Shown here: positions 34,371 through 44,900 of the stretch, one piece after another | Layout: the number at the start of each line of letters is the position of its first letter | How positions within the stretch are numbered: position 1 is the first letter of the stretch | Assembly: GCA_015178975.1 (NCBI GenBank) | Contig: WHVD01000148.1 | Location: 1-64,000, forward strand | Length of the DNA stretch: 64,000 nt | DNA from: Hysterangium stoloniferum | Lineage: Eukaryota > Basidiomycota > Agaricomycetes > Hysterangiales > Hysterangiaceae | Reading direction: 5' to 3' | Notes under the pieces: model-generated | Told to the model about the DNA's origin: nothing | The model's input: only the letters and a program-made list of their open reading frames with translations | The model's database searches: none | Position numbers and translations under genes: made by a program

Positions 34371-35260
34371 TTAAGCAGAACGTAGTCCGATGAGGTATGA
34401 GAACCTTTCAACCTTCAGTCTGGCTAACGGCTTCATTAGCATATTGGCAGAGTTGTCGTCTGTGGATACATAGTGGATTGATACCAGCTGCTTATTGGCG
34501 ACTTCGCAAATAAAGTGGTATTGAATATTGATGTGCTTGGTGCGTGCATGGAATTCATCATTTTTTATGATTGATATGGCAGATTGATTATCATAATAGA
34601 TCATGATAGGGCAAGTAAGCGAACGAGCGATTTCGGCTATGAATGCCCAAATCCATAGGGCCTCCTTCATAGCATGAGTCGCAGCTATATATTCCACCTC
34701 CATTGTTGATAACACAACAATAGATTGCTTTTTCGAGCTCCATGAGATGGCACCTCCATCTATGGTAAAGATATAGCCCGAGATTGAGTGTCTATGTTCT
34801 TGTGAGCCCCAATCTGCATCAGTAAAACCCTCGAGTGCATTTCGTGAGTCATTTCGCCTTCCTCCAAATACCAGCCATTGGTCTCTTGTCCCTTTCAGGT
34901 ATCTGAGGACCCTTTTTACAGCTTCCCAGTGCGGCCGAATAGGGTTTTGCATAAATTGTGTGAGGAAGGATATTGCGAACGCTATGTCTGGGCATGTACT
35001 GAGTGCTGCATACATAAGAGATCCGATCGCCTCACGATATGGTACATTTCGCATTTCTTCGAGCTGATGTGGTGTGCTGGGTGATTGTGAGAGGAAAAGG
35101 CGGTGATGGGGGTCAAGGAGGGTTGATAATGGCTTTGCATCCTGTAGGCCAAATCATGCAACAATCTTGTCAATATACAAACATTGCGAAAATAATATTG
35201 TTCAAGCTGTGTGATCACATTTGACTTCAATCCCCAAGAGCCACTTAAGTTCGCCAAGAT
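34371..35260 (-). pseudogene. Copia RNase H and end of RT
   Basis: The frame at 34,371-35,054 carries the copia RT-RNase H connection (YREAIGSLMYAALSTCPDIA, VKRVLRYLKGT) and RNase H motifs (GFTDADWG, STMEVEYIAATHAMKEALW, YYDNQSAI, ARTKHINIQYHF) to its natural end (IGLRSA). The part joining it to the upstream RT frame, around 35,055-35,200, is in other frames, so at least one frameshift separates them. The residues DAD, E and D expected at the RNase H active site are visible. Confidence 0.9.
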
Positions 35261-35735
35261 CCTTTATTTTGAATTCCTGTTGGAGTTCGTCCTTAAATTT
35301 CAAGATAATGGCTTTCAAGTTCCCCGCCATGGCCATATCGTCAATGTCAACTGCAACAATTAATGCAGTTTCATCAGTATACCTATAGAAGACTGCATGT
35401 TTGACTTGGCATTGGGTGAATCCAAACTGGAACATGATCCTGCAAAGGTGTTGATACCACTCACAACGGGCTTGTTTCAATCCATATATCGTGCATTTGA
35501 GCAGGCACACCATGTGCTCTTTTCCTGGAACCTCAAGTCCTTTTGGTTGCCTCATGTAGATCATTTCGGTAAGAGGTGTGTTCAGATATGCAGCATCAAC
35601 ATCTGTTTGTTCGTGTTCCCAGTCATTCCGTGTGGCGATGGCAGCAATAATGCGGATAGTGGTCACTTTTGCGGTAGGTGAGAACATTTTGTTGTAATCT
35701 ATGCCTTCTTGTTGAGAGAACCCTTGCGCTACGAA
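35202..35735 (-). pseudogene. Copia reverse transcriptase core
   Basis: The frame at 35,202-35,687 holds RT blocks: MFSPTAKVTTIRIIAAIA, DVDAAYLNTPLTEMIYMRQP, LLKCTIYGLKQARCEWYQ and the active-site strand VDIDDMAMAG, where copia RT usually has a (Y/H)VDD. The upstream RT start lies beyond a nested LTR at 36,600-36,963. The isoleucine in the xIDD motif may be degenerate. Confidence 0.9.
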
Positions 35736-35741
35736 CCTAGA

Positions 35742-36589
35742 TGTTACGACTGGACAAATCCCGCCAGACTCCGGGCACTAACTCGTACGCCCCCACGCGC
35801 TACAAGCACCAATCATCTGTTTATAGGATTTCCCGCCCGGACTCCGTTACGTCAAGACTCGTTACGTTCGACCTCATTAAGACACATATTAGTCACCGGA
35901 CTTCCCCCGGACCCCGTCTCTGTCTATGTCCGTCTTCGTCCCACGCATCAGTCACCGGACCCACTTAGAATCCCGTCACCGCTCTAATCGAGCCCCGTTC
36001 CCGTTTTAGTCAAATGACCTGTCACGATTTAGGACTCCGCTCCCGCTCCGTTTCCCGTTATGGGTTATGCTTTGTCATGATTCGGACTCCGCTCCGTTCC
36101 GTCCCGTTCCTAACACCAATTTGGTGTTTACTATTCCCGTTTTATGTTTTGCTCGTTTCGTCTCATTATTACTGGATTCGGTATGTCATGCATTCCACAG
36201 TCTATATAAACTGGCAGATGTTGTACATACAATCCAGTCAGAAAATTAGCTTAGATTCCCCCCAGTAATCTAATAATATTTTCCGCTCTAAAAACCTTAC
36301 TCAATTCACATCGCTCGCACTAGTCGGAGCCCACGGGCTCCGGCGCATCTATCTCTCTCAACCAACTCGACTCACGACCCACGACCCACGACCCATGACC
36401 CACGACCCACGACCCCCGACTTACGACCTACGACCCACGAACCCCGCCCGGACTCCCCGGGTTCCCCGTCCGTCCGTTTGAAATTGGACAACACGATCTA
36501 GCGAGGGCGCAGCCTATAAGCTGAAGCCAAGTCCTACCGGATATCCCGCGGGTTTCTCCGGAAACCCGGCCTGTGTGTGTATCCTAACA
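35742..36589 (-). repeat. GC-rich solo LTR in copia RT, TSD ctaga
   Basis: 848 bp, TGTTACGACTGG...ATCCTAACA on the plus strand, flanked by exact ctaga (35,737-35,741 and 36,590-36,594). In minus orientation it starts TGTTAGGATACAC, has CTTCAGCTTATAGGCTGCG about 90 bp in and ends CAGTCGTAACA, so it belongs to the TGTTA(A/G)G superfamily. It is rich in CpG and has a short run of acgaccc words near 36,370-36,440. It splits the copia RT coding region and is younger than it. Confidence 0.93.
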
Positions 36590-36594
36590 CTAGA

Positions 36595-36963
36595 CTTGTA
36601 AGCCATGATCTCACCATTTGGGCCGTGCTTGTATAGCATGATGACTTTGCTCCCTATAACATTCATGCCCTTTTGCAGTTCGACAAGTTCCCATGTGCCA
36701 GCATCTACATGATGCTGCATTTCTTTCTCCAGCGACATTTTCCACTGTGGCCAATCACTTCGGGACTTCGCTTCTGCAACATTCACTGGCAGTTCATTGA
36801 TATTGTGTATGATTGTTGCCATTGCATTCTCAAACAATGTCAAGATGGCCAGTAAGTCTTCGTTTATCTCGCTCTTCAGTTGATCATTGATTTTCAGCAT
36901 CACTGCAACAGCTGCAACATCTCGCATTAAGTCTTTCTGAGGTGTTTCGGGGGGTACTGGCAT
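36595..36963 (-). pseudogene. Copia RT N-terminal region
   Basis: This frame carries the start of copia RT: EAKSRSDWPQWKMSLEKEMQ, TWELVELQKGMNVIGSKVI, YKHGPNGEIMAYKSSV, matching the usual 'A..(S/D).W..A...E...L..N.TW.LV..P.g....g.kWV.k.K...dG.i..yKaRlV' pattern. The frame then enters the nested LTR. Confidence 0.88.
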
Positions 36964-37062
36964 TCCTTTTGGAAATGCTGGACCTTTCAGTCATCCCTCT
37001 ATAGATCCCTGGCCAGTATTGATGTCACGGACATACACTGATGGTTTCCATGTTCTTTGTCC

Positions 37063-38760
37063 TCATCTGGATGTTTCTGTCTCTTCGAAATCTTCGAGTG
37101 GGTCAATTTGGGCATGCTGGGTGTCATTTGGGATCAGCGGTTGTTGTTGGGGTATAGGTATGTCGTTTTGTGTGGTGTTCTGGCTGTCTGAGATCATATT
37201 CCCTCCCTCAGCCTGTACATCATCTAAAATGACAGTGGTCGATTCATTGAATCTGATGTTATGCTCAACTGTAATGTGGTGTTTCCTGGGCCAATAAATA
37301 TGGTGGCCTTTGCTTTCATCGCTGAATCCAACCCAACATCCTTCATCCACTTTTGCTTCCAATTTCCTGCATTCTTCCTTGAATACCCAAACTTTCGTGC
37401 CCCATTCCGGAACATTTCCCAGATGCAGTTTTTCATCTTGCGACACTTTGTAGGGGGTATGTCCATCCAGGACACTCGTTGAAGTGCGGTTTTTAAGCCA
37501 GGTTGCATGTTTTATGGCTTCAGTCCATAAAAACTTTGGTAAGTTTGCGGCAATTGTCATGGCATGAACATGTTCTAATAATGTGCAGTTTAATCACTCA
37601 GATATGTCGTTCTGTTGAGGTGTGTCATGTACGGTCAATCGTCGTTCTGTTCCCTGTGATTTTAGGTATTCAGTGAATACATTTGATAAGTATTCAGTGA
37701 ATACATTTGATAAGTATTCAGTGAATACATTTGATAAGTATTCAGTGAATACATTTGATAAGTATTCAGTGAATACATTTGATAAGTATTCAGTGAATAC
37801 ATTTGATAAGTATTCAGTGAATACATTTGATAAGTATTCAGTGAATACATTTGATAAGTATTCAGTGAATACATTTGATAAGTATTCAGTGAATACATTT
37901 GATAAGTATTCAGTGAATACATTTGATAAGTATTCAGTGAATACATTTGATAAGTATTCAGTGAATACATTTGATAAGTATTCAGTGAATACATTTGATA
38001 AGTATTCAGTGAATACATTTGATAAGTATTCAGTGAATACATTTGATAAGTATTCAGTGAATACATTTGATAAGTATTCAGTGAATACATTTGATAAGTA
38101 TTCAGTGAATACATTTGATAAGTATTCAGTGAATACATTTGATAAGTATTCAGTGAATACATTTGATAAGTATTCAGTGAATACATTTGATAAGTATTCA
38201 CCACCTCAGTCTGTCTGCAATATTTTTATCTTTCCATTATATTGCGTGCTAACCCATGCTTCATATTATTTATAGGCTTGAAATGTGTCGCTTTTCTGTC
38301 CTAACATGGCAAGTGACAACCACTGGGTTTTGTCATCTGTATAACTGGCAAAGTACATTTTTGTGTCGTAGCTTTCAGGGTTTGCAGGACCCCATACATC
38401 CAAGTGGTTCTTATTGCCAACATTTGCTGTGATTTCACTGGAGTGCTCTTTTGGTACAGGCAGTCATGTGATTTTGGCCTGTACACATGCTGTGCAAAAT
38501 GTTGGCTTACTATATAAGTCCAGATCTATCCTGAGGATATGACCATCCTGAACTGATTTCTTTGCTGCATTGGGTTCAATGTGCCCTAGTCGTCGGTGTA
38601 GTTCGTCAATCGACATTTTATTTGAGGTCACATTTGCGGTACTATGGTAGGTCTTGTGCTCCATTTTGTATAGACCATCATCGGCAAGGGGAATTTCACC
38701 AACGAGTTTACCATCCGGATCCCTGATCGTACATCTCCGATTTTTTAGCAGCACTGAATA
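37063..38760 (-). pseudogene. Copia GAG-pre-integrase and integrase with internal repeat expansion
   Basis: At 38,464-38,754 is the GAG-pre-integrase region with HRRLGHI and CTACVQAK (the zinc-binding HHCC type). The catalytic core follows in broken frames: LDVWGP, YTDDKTQW, then ILQTD with a stop where N is usual, and GGEYL. Here 22 copies of a 24-bp unit encode YLSNVFTE repeatedly, in frame, after which the core resumes with YLKSQGTERRLTVHDTP. The C-terminal part (37,063-37,560) has LPKFLWTEAIKHATWLKNRT and the copia GKVWVF-like WGTKVWVFKEECRKLEAK. Non-functional. Confidence 0.9.
37666..38200. repeat. 24-bp tandem repeat, 22 copies, derived from integrase coding sequence
   Basis: Units gtattcagtgaatac + atttgataa repeat from 37,666 to 38,193 (528 bp = 22 x 24) plus a partial unit, all apparently identical. 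The minus-strand translation in the integrase frame is YLSNVFTE per unit and is flanked by GGE before and YLK after, so the array grew from the integrase's own GGEYL...F..YLK segment. Each unit contains the short palindrome tattca-gtgaata. The long frames on both strands (8-residue periodic) are by-products. Confidence 0.97.
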
Positions 38761-39978
38761 GCCTGATTTGTCGCAACGAGCAGTGAGATTAGTGTGAAAG
38801 CTAGGTCTGGTGAGTACAGCACATTGTTCAATGTCACATTGACCATTGGTTTTCCATTTGGCATAGTGACTTTCATGCTCCCGATTCCGGTTGCGTGAAA
38901 AACAGTTTTGTTGGCAGCTTCTATTGGGTGTGGGGTGGTTTCTCTAAATGTGACAAAATGATGGCAGCTAGGGGACATATGGTTCAACACGGCCGAATCA
39001 TATACATCTATTTCGGTGTGTCGAAGTGGACTCATTTCCCAGGATAGCGTGGTTCCGGAGAATGTGGTTGTAAATGCGAAGTCTGTGCTTGACATTGTTG
39101 CATTTGCTTTTGACTTATCTCCTTTCCATTCACGTTTCCCTTGTCCTTTCTTCTTAGGTTTCTGGCATTCGGCTGAAATGTGACCCGTAATCCCACAATT
39201 CCAACACTCCACATTTTTGAAGGATTTCTCTGATTTCTGCATATTTTTAGATTTCCCATGGTGCTTGGATGCTGACATAGCAGTCTCAGAGGCCTTCAGC
39301 TTCTTTTCTTCAATTGTGAGTCTTTCATATTCTTCAATTATAGCTTCGACCACTTTGTTTGGTTCAAGGGGTGATGCAGCAAATTTCGCAGACATTGATA
39401 TCGTGCTAATGACTGGTGGGTAGGTTTTCAGCAGTGATCCAAGTATAATGGTGACTAGATCATCATTGGATAAACCAGCATCCATGCCCTCGAGTTGGGC
39501 CTGCATTTTCATGAGTTCATCGAGGTGCATTTTGACTGCTGAGTCATCTTCGCACTTCATCTCATACACGCAACGTCTGATATCAATTTTAACTGACAGT
39601 GCTTTACCCTCATGTTTGAGGCATAATGCATCCCACACTGCTTTGGCCATCTTTAGCTTCTGAATCTCAATCTGAAGACTCAGCTCAATGGACGTGAAGA
39701 TCTGGGCTTTGATATATGCCTCACATTGTTCAAATTCATCCTGTCATTGATTGCTCTGCAGCTTCGACCTTGGCCCAATCATCTTCTGTCATAACATGCT
39801 TTGCCCTGAAAGTTGGCAGCAGTGGTGGCTCCCTTGCAGTTCCCTCAAGGTGTCATTTTAGACCTCTACCAGCACTGATTACCATCAGTGTCCGGTTCTT
39901 CCAGGTAACCCAGTTTGATCCTTCTCAGTCGAGTTTTGGGACAACGAAGCTCTTGATACTAGGTTCTGCAGGGCCCAT
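38745..39978 (-). pseudogene. Copia Gag with zinc knuckle and protease-like region
   Basis: The probable start is the ATG at 39,978, five bases inside the LTR, with PSIKSFVVPKLDWEGSNWVT typical of copia Gag (UBN2-like). A stop near 39,720 breaks it; the frame at 38,745-39,650 continues with AVWDALCLKHEG, VKMHLDELMKMQAQLEGMD, the knuckle CWNCGITGHISAEC, basic KPKKKGQGKREWK, then the protease region VYDSAVLNHMSPSCHHF, where the usual D(S/T)GA(S/T) is changed to DSAVLN. It ends ISLLVATNQAIQCC next to the GAG-pre-integrase frame. Confidence 0.9.
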
Positions 39979-39982
39979 AACC
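39962..39982 (-). promoter_or_regulatory. Copia primer-binding site, half-tRNA(iMet) type
   Basis: Directly inside the 5' LTR the minus strand reads ggttatgggccctgcag. GGTTATGGGCCC is the sequence used by Drosophila copia, primed by an internal fragment of initiator methionine tRNA (established knowledge). The ATG inside it is also the probable gag start. Confidence 0.75.
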
Positions 39983-40257
39983 TGTTGAGATTATTTGCAC
40001 AGTTCTAAATATAACTCTCAGTGAGTGATAAACCTTCACTAAGATATGTATTGTTATCTACCTGAATATAACTGAATTAATAGTAAGCAAACTACTAATG
40101 TAAGATGAGGGAAATATGCATACCTCTCAGTGAGTGATAAACCTTCACTGAGAGGCTACGTGATCGGTCTCCAACCATATATAGTATCCATAAGCAAAGT
40201 GCAACTATGCAGTTGCTCAACACTGCATTCCAGCTTACAAATGTAGCTTATGTAACA
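39983..40257 (-). repeat. Copia 5' LTR
   Basis: 275 bp. Compared with 34,075-34,349 I count nine differences, all transitions, several at CpG. Followed outward by a fragment of a TGTTA(A/G)G-superfamily LTR. Confidence 0.95.
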
Positions 40258-40330
40258 CTGTTCAGCCTATAAGCTGAAGCCAAGTCCTACGGCTTTCCTA
40301 TGGGTTTCTCCGGAAACCCTCTGATAAGCT
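40258..40330 (-). repeat. Fragment of a GC-rich superfamily LTR
   Basis: Matches 36,497-36,570: 'cagcctataagctgaagccaa' and tttctccggaaaccc. It is the beginning part (minus orientation) of the LTR type at 35,742-36,589, cut by the copia LTR on its left, and ends soon after 40,320. Confidence 0.75.
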
Positions 40331-40487
40331 CTGCACATGACCCTTAACAATAGTGGCCAACCCTTTTTCCAATGCATCCACTCTTTAGATCCTTAAGCTA
40401 CCCTGTTTTCAGCTTTTCATCATCCCATTTTTAGCTCCAATGTTGCCAGTTGACCCAGTTCTCTCTCAAAACACAAGGACAACATTG

Positions 40488-41122
40488 TGTGAGAGGTATG
40501 GCAAAATACACTCAGGAAATATAGTCGGATGAGCTCTTACTATATTCCCTTTATTATTTCTGTTTTCTCTCTATTTTATTATACATCTATAATTAGTTCA
40601 ATGACCTATGTATGCAGTACATCGACTCTTGTGTGGGCGCATACACACCAGACTTATGTATTCTAGCACCCATAGTTAGAACTCAGACACTTTTACACCG
40701 CAACCACGACTTACCCAGACACCTGTTAGTGTCCTGTAAGTTGTGATTGGTGTATCGTCTCGACCGTCACAGACAGGCTTTAGCTATCTACTCAATCAGA
40801 GTTTTGAACTGTACCAGTCGAAACTCAATCCTTATCTCAACCCACGTGGACTACATCCACGCTACTCTATTATTCGACTCTCTAGTTACTCTACTTTACA
40901 CTCGAGCAGTTGTCCAGAATCGCACTTAACAGTCGATTCTACTTATTTGTTCTAGCTCTCTACTTTACTCTAGATAGCTACTTCTCTCTACTGTATTGAA
41001 CTAAGTAGTCAATACACGTCCAGTCTGTATTAGACTTAGACAGTCAATACATCTTAGTGTTGTACCTAAACAGTCGATATTCTTCGTATATAGAACGGTT
41101 ACAACTTCCACCACTCTTCACA
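40488..41122 (+). repeat. Solo LTR, TGTGAGAGG family, TSD cattg
   Basis: 635 bp, TGTGAGAGGTATGG to CTCTTCACA, with exact cattg on both sides (40,483-40,487 and 41,123-41,127). Closest to 26,377-27,006 by eye. Confidence 0.94.
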
Positions 41123-41901
41123 CATTGTCACCTCCAACAAGACCTTTCCAGTCACCCATTCCATAAGAAAACTCTTTAGGTCATTTTGACACAGTTGGTT
41201 TTTGATCATTCAGTTGTCCTTGGACATGACTGACCCACCCACTTACAATCCATTGATTGTTGGATATTGGGTTATCATATAGTCTGGCCTCCCAATGATT
41301 AATTTCCTTCTCTTTAGCTCAACCAGGGTGCAGAGGCTCCACTGGCCACCCATCTTTAGGTTCTTTTTGGACACTCTCTCAGTTCGGTGCCCTGCATATG
41401 CAAACTACTTTTAGAGTTCCACTGAACATCATAAATGTGACAATCTTATCTTAATTTACTTTGTCTTCAATGTGAGTTCACTCAAAACATACAAATAAAA
41501 ACTACTCATGCCTTTTTGTGAATTTGCTCCCATACCACCCAATCCTACTAAATTTTTATTTTTATTTATTTATTTGTACAAATCAAGAGACATCCACTAG
41601 CTTCAGGTGGCCACCATGACAATAATTCTTGGCATCATCACAAAAGGAGGACTTAGTACCCAGATTGGGGGCTGGGTACAGAGCTTTGGCAATTTATCCA
41701 ATTTTCACCATGTACAAAATGTGTGAAATTGAGGCAGGTACCTTTCTTCTTCTGGCAGATTACAGCTCTATTACTTGGTCTCAAAAGAGTATGTTGATGT
41801 TGAGGTGGCACCCAAAACATAACATGGCCAGAATGGTTAGAGATCCAGCCTTCCTTATTCATTGGAAAACTATCTGCAAAAGAAACTGGCATTATATAAA
41901 G
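41123..41901. other. No recognisable gene
   Basis: Spacer downstream of the NACHT-WD40 gene; may hold its 3' untranslated region. Only short frames. Confidence 0.5.
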
Positions 41902-44900
41902 TCAACTTGCAGGACAAAATAAGGTAATGAAGTGGGACATACTTGTGAATGACATATCAATAGTAATTGGAGATTCTTGGCACAAAATGTTGGCTACTAT
42001 GCACAAATCCCACAGTCTGATGGTCTGGTCACTAGATCCAGATACAATAACCTTTCCATCAGGGGAGATGGCAACACAATTTACTGAGCCTGTGTGACCC
42101 TCCAGTGGGCCATAGACACCACTCCCTGTGGCTAGATCCCACAGTCTGATGGTTTGATCATCAGATCCAGATACAATGACCTTCCCATCAGGGGAGATGG
42201 CAACACAGTTGACCCAGTCTGTGTGACCCTCCAGTGGGCCATGGACACCACTCCCTGTGGCTAGATCCCACAGTCTGAGGGTTTGATCATCAGATCCAGA
42301 TACAATGACCTTTCCATCAGGGGAGATGGCAACACAGCTGATGTAATCTGTGTGACCCTCCAGTGGGCCATGGACACTGCTTCCTGTGGCTAGATCCCAC
42401 AGTCTGAGGGTTTGATCATCAGATCCAGATACAATGACAGTTCCATCAGGGGAGATGGCAACACAGTTCACTGAGTCTGTGTGACCCTCCAGTGGGTCAT
42501 GGACACTGCTCCCTGTGACTGGATCCCACAGTCTGAGGGTCTGATCATTAGATCCAGATACAATGACCTTTCCATCAGGGGAGATGGCAACACAGTTCAC
42601 CCGGTCTGTGTGACCCTCCAGTGGGCCATGGACACTGCTCCCTGTGGCTGGATCCCACAGTCTAAGGGTCCAATCACCAGATCCAGATACAATGATATTT
42701 GAATCAGGGGAAATGGCAGCACAGTTCACCCAGGCTGTGTGACCCTCCAGTGGGGCATGGACACTTCTCCCTGTGGCTAGATCCCACAGTCTTAGGGTCT
42801 GATCATCAGATCCAGATACAATGACCTTTCCATCAGGGGAGATGGCAACACAGTACACCTGGTCTGTGTGACCCTCCAGTGGGCCATGGACACTGCTCCC
42901 TGTGGCTGGATCCCACAGTCTGAGGGTCCAATCATCAGATCCAGATACAATGACCTTTCCATCAGGGGAGATAGCAACACAGTTGACCCTGCATGTGTGA
43001 CCCTCCAGTGGACCATGGACACTGCTCCCTGTGGCTGGATCCCACAGTCTGAGGGTCTGATCATGAGATCCAGATACAATGACCTTTCCATCAGGGGAGA
43101 TGGTAACACAGCTGACCTGGTCTGTGTGACCCTCCAGTGGACCATAGACACTGTTCCCTGTGGCTGGATCCCACAGTCTGAGGGTCTGATCATCAGATCC
43201 AGATACAATGACCTTTCCATCAGGGGATATGGCAACACAGTTGACCTTGCGTCTGTGACCCTTCAATGAGCCATGAAGACTGCTCCCTGTAGCTAGATCC
43301 CATAGTCTGAGGGTCCAATCCCAAGATCCAGATACAATAACCTTTCCATCAGGGGAGATAGCAACACAGTTCACCCCATCTGTGTGACCCTTCAGTGGGC
43401 CATGGACACTGCTCCCTTTGGCTGGATCCCACAGTCTGAGAGTCCGATCATCAGATCCAGATACAATGACCTTTCCATCAGGGGAGATGGCAACACATTT
43501 GACCCTGCATGTGTGACCCTCCAGTGGACCATGGACACTTCTCCCTGTGGCTGAATCCCACAGTCTGAGGGTCCGATCATCAGATCCAGATACAATGACC
43601 TTTCCATCAGGGGAGATGGTAACACAGCTGACCCCACCTGTGTGACCCTCCAGTGGACCATGGACACTGTTCCCTGTGGCTGGATCCCACAGTCTGAGGG
43701 TCCGATCATCAGATCCAGATACAATGACCTTTCCATCAGGGGAGATGGAAACACAGTTGACCCTGCCTGTGTGACCCTCCAGTGACCCATAGACACTGCT
43801 CCCTCTGGCTGGATCCCACAGTCTAAGGGTGCCATCAGCAGAGCCAGATACAATGATATTTCCATCAGGAAACAGTGCTAAACATGAAATATACTGAGTG
43901 TGCCCAGCCAAGACTTGTTGGACTGTTGGCCAAGTCTCATCCCCTCCATCTTCCACTCTCAATAGCTGTGGATATCTTTCCCTATACCACTTTCCTATAA
44001 TAGATGCTTTTGGTGCAAATGGAAGAGCTGATAAATATATATGGGGTGTACTCTGGATTATAATTCTTTTGAAAACTGTACAAAATGCAGCTGCATCCCT
44101 CAGCAATCCTGCATCAGTGTTGTGTGTCTACATGTGAATTAGAAATTTAAGTATACATGTGAGCATGCAGACCATAGTAGTACTCACCTCCATCCATTTA
44201 GCAGTATCAAGCAACTTTCCAGTAGCTTTTCTAACTTGCCCCTTTATACTGAGAACTTCTAACCAATAGAGAAACCTCTCTTTGATGAAGTCTTGAGTTT
44301 CTTCCAAAAGAATTGTGCTTCTTGGACTCAGACAGAGGTGATCAGACCAAAATTGACAAGCATAAGCTAGTTGGGTACTAATATGAGCTTTGATTTTGTT
44401 ATCCAAGTCTACAATGTCCTTGTTTAGCTGATATGATGACTCAATGTGACATATATTGAATTTGAGTTCCTTGGACATAATATTGAAGATCATTTTAGTG
44501 AAATGCTCATGTTGCTTGCTTAGGTCAATGAAATACTCTTTACTCCGGCTTTCACATAAAATATAATCACAAAATGAAATGTGCATGGGTTGGACAGGAA
44601 TTGTAGATTCAGTTACACCATGCAACAGAGGACCTAGAGGTCTCAAAAAGTATTCCACCTCAGCACTGAAGTCACCAGGCTTGTAGAAAGCTATAAGTGC
44701 AGATATAGGCAGTGGTTCTTTTGCTAGCAATATTGTGCCCATTACTCTAAAGTAGATATTCATGTAATGCTGGTTACTGGTGGGTGACACCTGCTTTAAT
44801 ACAGTCCTGTATATATCATCTAGCTCATTACCTGAGTTTAGAATGACCTTCAATTTCTGAACAGGAGTTAAACCTGAATTGTTATCCTTAATGAAATAAC

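Larger units (their letters stand above)
34075..40257 (-). mobile_element. Ty1/copia LTR retrotransposon, dead copy
   Basis: LTRs of 275 bp at both ends (34,075-34,349 and 39,983-40,257), differing at nine positions. Reading minus: 5' LTR, half-tRNA-type primer site, Gag with zinc knuckle, protease-like region, GAG-pre-integrase, integrase (with a 22-fold tandem repeat), RT (split by a solo LTR), RNase H, a purine-rich tract (gggagggtgttgaag) and 3' LTR. This order (integrase before RT) is copia. Frameshifts, stops, the repeat and the nested LTR inactivate it. The outer flanks (atctg/ctgtt) do not match, so one side has been rearranged. Confidence 0.95.

Noticed and set aside
37622..38275. 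Long 8-residue periodic frames on both strands (YSVNTFDK and MYSLNTYQ)
   Set aside because: They are by-products of the 24-bp tandem repeat; only the minus frame giving YLSNVFTE joins real integrase sequence.
42481..43269. Plus-strand repetitive frames (MTLQWAMDTAPCGWIPQ)
   Set aside because: Antisense to the WD40 repeats. The other minus-frame repeats (LYLDLMIRPSDCGIQPQG) are likewise out of frame.
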